Of a stretch of DNA of 64,000 nt, positions 61,301 through 64,000 are shown piece after piece; positions within the stretch are counted from its first letter, which is position 1; each line of letters begins with the position of its first letter. The notes beneath the pieces were generated by a model. It was not told the DNA's origin. It saw only the letters and a list, made by a program, of their open reading frames with translations, and did not search any database. The translations under genes were made by a program, and so were the position numbers. The DNA comes from Solitalea koreensis (GTDB lineage: Bacteria; Bacteroidota; Bacteroidia; Sphingobacteriales; Sphingobacteriaceae): positions 496,001 through 560,000 of the forward strand of contig NZ_FXSZ01000001.1 in assembly GCF_900182575.1 (NCBI RefSeq), written 5' to 3'.

Positions 61301-64000
61301 ATGCAAACCATTCAGGAAATTTTAGCTCTTTATGAACAAGATACACGCATTCAGCAGGTAGCTTCTTCATTGCAATTAATGCAGCAACGCATTCATCTGA
61401 AAGGACTGGTAGGCTCATCGGATGCAATGGTGGCACTTGCTCTACAGTCAGAATCAGAAAGATCTTTCGTGTATGTGCTTCCTACCTATGAGGAAGCCGT
61501 TTACTTTTTGAATGACTTGGAAAACATCGGTAAAAAAACCGGATTGCTGTTCCCCGCTTCTTATAAAAAGTCTTTTGAATTTATAAATAACGACCCCGGA
61601 AATGTGCTTTTACGCGCCGAGGTACTGAACGAAATAAAATCAAAAACAACACCCTCCCAAACGATTGTTACTTACCCTGAAGCGCTTGCAGAAAAAGTTA
61701 TAAGCAGGGAAACACTTGAGAAAAATACCTTAAATATTAGCGTAGGTGATAAACTCAGTATCGACTTTATCAATGAGTTTTTGATCGATTATAGTTTTGA
61801 GCGTGTTGACTTTGTTTACGAGGCTGGTCAATTTTCCGTTCGTGGAGGCATAGTTGACATTTTTTCTTTCTCACATGAGCTTCCTTATCGGGTTGAGTTT
61901 TTTGGAGATGAAGTAGAATCAATACGAACATTTGAAACTGAAGATCAGCTTTCGGTAGCTAAAATGCAGTTCATTACTATTATACCGAATGTTCAGTCAA
62001 AACTCTTGACGGACAACAATACTTCATTTCTGGATTATATTTCAGAAGACAGTATTTTGTGGTTCAAGGATGTAAACTTTACTTATGAGATCATTGAAAA
62101 AGGGGTAAAAAAAGCGAAAGAAATTTACAAAGGCCTTACTGCTGATGACAAGATAATGCATCCTGAATGGCTGGATCCAATTTATCTTTTTGAAGAAGCA
62201 AAAGATACCCGCCGCAACGTAGATCGTTTCTCCGTAATTGAATTTGGCAAGCAATTTACCTACGAACCGACAGAAATCTTCAATTTTGAGATACGCCCCC
62301 AGCCATCTTTCAACAAAGACTTTACTTTACTTCAGCATAACCTAAACGAAAACACAAACGAAAACATCAACAACTTTATTTTCGCTGATAGTGCCAAACA
62401 GGTTGAACGTTTATATGCTATTTTCAATGATCTGCCTAAAGAAAAATCAGTTCAAACCAGCGATAATGTTGGCTTCACTCCGATCAATCTCTCCATTCAC
62501 GAAGGGTTTATTGACAAAGAACTAAAAATGGCTTGTTATACCGATCATCAGATATTTGATCGTTATTATAAATACAAACCCAAAAAGAACTATTCTCAAT
62601 CTCAGGCCTTAACGCTAAAAGAATTACGTGATTTAAAACCAGGTGATTTTGTAACACATATTGATCATGGCATAGGAAAATATGCCGGCTTGGAAAAAAT
62701 TGAAGTGAGTGGTCATGTACAAGAAACCATACGTTTAGTTTATGCTGATAATGACTTGCTGTATGTAAACATCAACTCCTTAAATCGCATTTCAAAATAC
62801 ACGGGTAAAGATGGAACCCAACCCAAGCTAAGCAAGCTTGGAACTGATGCTTGGGAGAAATTAAAAAAAAACACTAAAAAAAAAGTTAAAGACATAGCCC
62901 GCGATCTTATCGCATTATACGCCAAACGCAAAGCAAAAGATGGCTATGCATTTATGCCTGACACCTATTTGCAAAACGAATTGGAGGCTTCGTTTATCTA
63001 CGAAGATACTCCGGATCAAATTCGTGCCACTTCCGACTTCAAAAAAGATATGGAAGCGCCACATCCAATGGATCGTTTGGTTTGCGGTGATGTCGGTTTT
63101 GGGAAAACAGAGGTTGCTGTACGGGCTGCTTTCAAAGCAGTTACCGATAGTAAACAAGTAGCGGTTTTAGTGCCGACAACGATTCTTGCTTCACAACACT
63201 ATCGCACATTTAAAGAGCGCCTGAAAGATTTCCCTTGCACTATCGATTATATAAATCGTTTCAAATCAGCAAAACAGATCAAAGAATCACTTAAAAAGCT
63301 GGAAGAAGGCAAAGTCGACATCATTATAGGTACGCATCGGATTGTAAGTAAGGATGTAAAATTCCATGATTTAGGTTTACTTATCATCGACGAAGAACAA
63401 AAATTTGGAGTTACCGTAAAGGAAAAGCTTAAATCAATGCGGGTAAATGTTGATACATTAACCCTTACGGCAACACCAATACCGCGCACTCTTCATTTCT
63501 CATTAATGGGAGCGCGTGACCTTTCCATTATCAGCACACCTCCTCCTAATCGCCAACCGGTAGTAACTGAACTGCATGTATTTAACGAGAAGATCATTAA
63601 AGAAGCCATTGAATATGAAGTTGATCGCGGCGGACAGGTGTTTTTTATTCACAATCGGGTAAAAGACATTTTGGAAATTGCCGGACTCATACGCAAGCTG
63701 TGTAAAGATGTTAAGGTAACTGTGGCTCATGGACAAATGGAAGGCGATGAACTGGAAGACAGAATGAGTGAATTTGTGGAAGGAAAATTCGATGTATTAG
63801 TTGCCACCACCATTATTGAGGCGGGTTTGGACATTTCCAATGCTAACACAATTCTTATTAATCAGGCACATAATTTTGGATTGAGTGACTTGCATCAAAT
63901 GCGGGGACGAGTTGGCCGATCAAACAAAAAAGCCTTTTGTTATTTACTGAGCCCACCCTTATCTGTACTTACACCCGAGGCTCGTAAACGCCTTAGCGCC
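61301..64000 (+). CDS. mfd: Transcription-repair coupling factor Mfd (3' end outside window)
   Basis: ATP-driven translocase that removes stalled RNA polymerase from damaged DNA and recruits UvrA. 900 codons are visible, open to the right edge. N-terminal UvrB-like region (about 1-380), CarD-like RNA-polymerase interaction domain (about 440-520, with LKPGDFVTHIDHGIGKYAGL), then the RecG-like helicase core: Walker A GDVGFGKT (596-603), DEEQ (697-700), TATPIPRTLHF, and motif VI QMRGRVGRSNKKAFCYL near the edge. The C-terminal regulatory domain is cut off. The start ATG follows the promoter at 61177. Confidence 0.97.
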   Translation, partial: MQTIQEILALYEQDTRIQQVASSLQLMQQRIHLKGLVGSSDAMVALALQSESERSFVYVLPTYEEAVYFLNDLENIGKKTGLLFPASYKKSFEFINNDPGNVLLRAEVLNEIKSKTTPSQTIVTYPEALAEKVISRETLEKNTLNISVGDKLSIDFINEFLIDYSFERVDFVYEAGQFSVRGGIVDIFSFSHELPYRVEFFGDEVESIRTFETEDQLSVAKMQFITIIPNVQSKLLTDNNTSFLDYISEDSILWFKDVNFTYEIIEKGVKKAKEIYKGLTADDKIMHPEWLDPIYLFEEAKDTRRNVDRFSVIEFGKQFTYEPTEIFNFEIRPQPSFNKDFTLLQHNLNENTNENINNFIFADSAKQVERLYAIFNDLPKEKSVQTSDNVGFTPINLSIHEGFIDKELKMACYTDHQIFDRYYKYKPKKNYSQSQALTLKELRDLKPGDFVTHIDHGIGKYAGLEKIEVSGHVQETIRLVYADNDLLYVNINSLNRISKYTGKDGTQPKLSKLGTDAWEKLKKNTKKKVKDIARDLIALYAKRKAKDGYAFMPDTYLQNELEASFIYEDTPDQIRATSDFKKDMEAPHPMDRLVCGDVGFGKTEVAVRAAFKAVTDSKQVAVLVPTTILASQHYRTFKERLKDFPCTIDYINRFKSAKQIKESLKKLEEGKVDIIIGTHRIVSKDVKFHDLGLLIIDEEQKFGVTVKEKLKSMRVNVDTLTLTATPIPRTLHFSLMGARDLSIISTPPPNRQPVVTELHVFNEKIIKEAIEYEVDRGGQVFFIHNRVKDILEIAGLIRKLCKDVKVTVAHGQMEGDELEDRMSEFVEGKFDVLVATTIIEAGLDISNANTILINQAHNFGLSDLHQMRGRVGRSNKKAFCYLLSPPLSVLTPEARKRLSA

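Noticed and set aside
1..64000. CRISPR array, transposase, integrase or prophage
   Set aside because: No regularly spaced direct repeats and no transposase, integrase or phage structural frame found on either strand; duplications here are of genes and leaders.

Overview
The window looks like a chromosome segment from a low-GC member of the Bacteroidota, most likely order Sphingobacteriales. The evidence is SusC/SusD-type outer-membrane uptake operons with FecR and ECF sigma factors, an alternative complex III operon, and promoters of the Bacteroidota form (TTG, about 20 bases, TAnnTTTG). I see no rRNA, intact tRNA, CRISPR array, transposase or prophage.

Left third (1-30.5 kb), mostly minus strand: a family of related ECF sigma / FecR / SusC / SusD / DUF4843 / PKD-like lipoprotein operons, associated with TlpA-type thioredoxins. 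One complete operon spans 2.8-12.1 kb and another 21.2-30.5 kb. A third begins with a SusC gene cut by the left edge. That SusC has lost about 145 residues carrying the STN signalling domain and the carboxypeptidase-like domain. Its promoter region is a copy of the one at 10 kb, and both copies contain fossils of a fecR gene. Between the operons are five intact thioredoxin-fold proteins in tandem (14.0-21.1 kb), a decayed sixth copy (2.07-2.7 kb) and a divergent two-lobed aspartyl protease (12.3-13.5 kb). I infer a sensed uptake system for an unidentified substrate, with periplasmic or surface thiol-disulfide handling.

30.9-33.4 kb holds small housekeeping or unknown genes (NTF2-like, OmpA-like lipoprotein, DUF2461, DUF983).

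Middle (33.5-50.3 kb): one long minus-strand respiratory operon. It runs actA-B-C-D-E-F (alternative complex III), then cytochrome oxidase subunits II and I, heme A synthase, heme O synthase, two subunit III proteins, subunit IV, a SCO-fold protein without cysteines, a DUF420 protein with an EF-hand-like loop, and a small CPMC membrane protein. Together these move electrons from menaquinol through ActA/ActE c hemes to an A-type oxidase and assemble that oxidase. A promoter with an overlapping dyad lies before actA and a strong terminator follows the last gene.

Right part (50.5-64 kb): single genes and short operons. These are a deoxyhypusine-synthase-like protein, an Omp85-type barrel, a methyltransferase, a SirB1-type protein, prfB with a clear programmed +1 frameshift, a TPR protein, a zinc-ribbon coiled-coil protein, a NIF3 protein, an iron-sulfur L-serine dehydratase, and mfd, which runs off the right edge.
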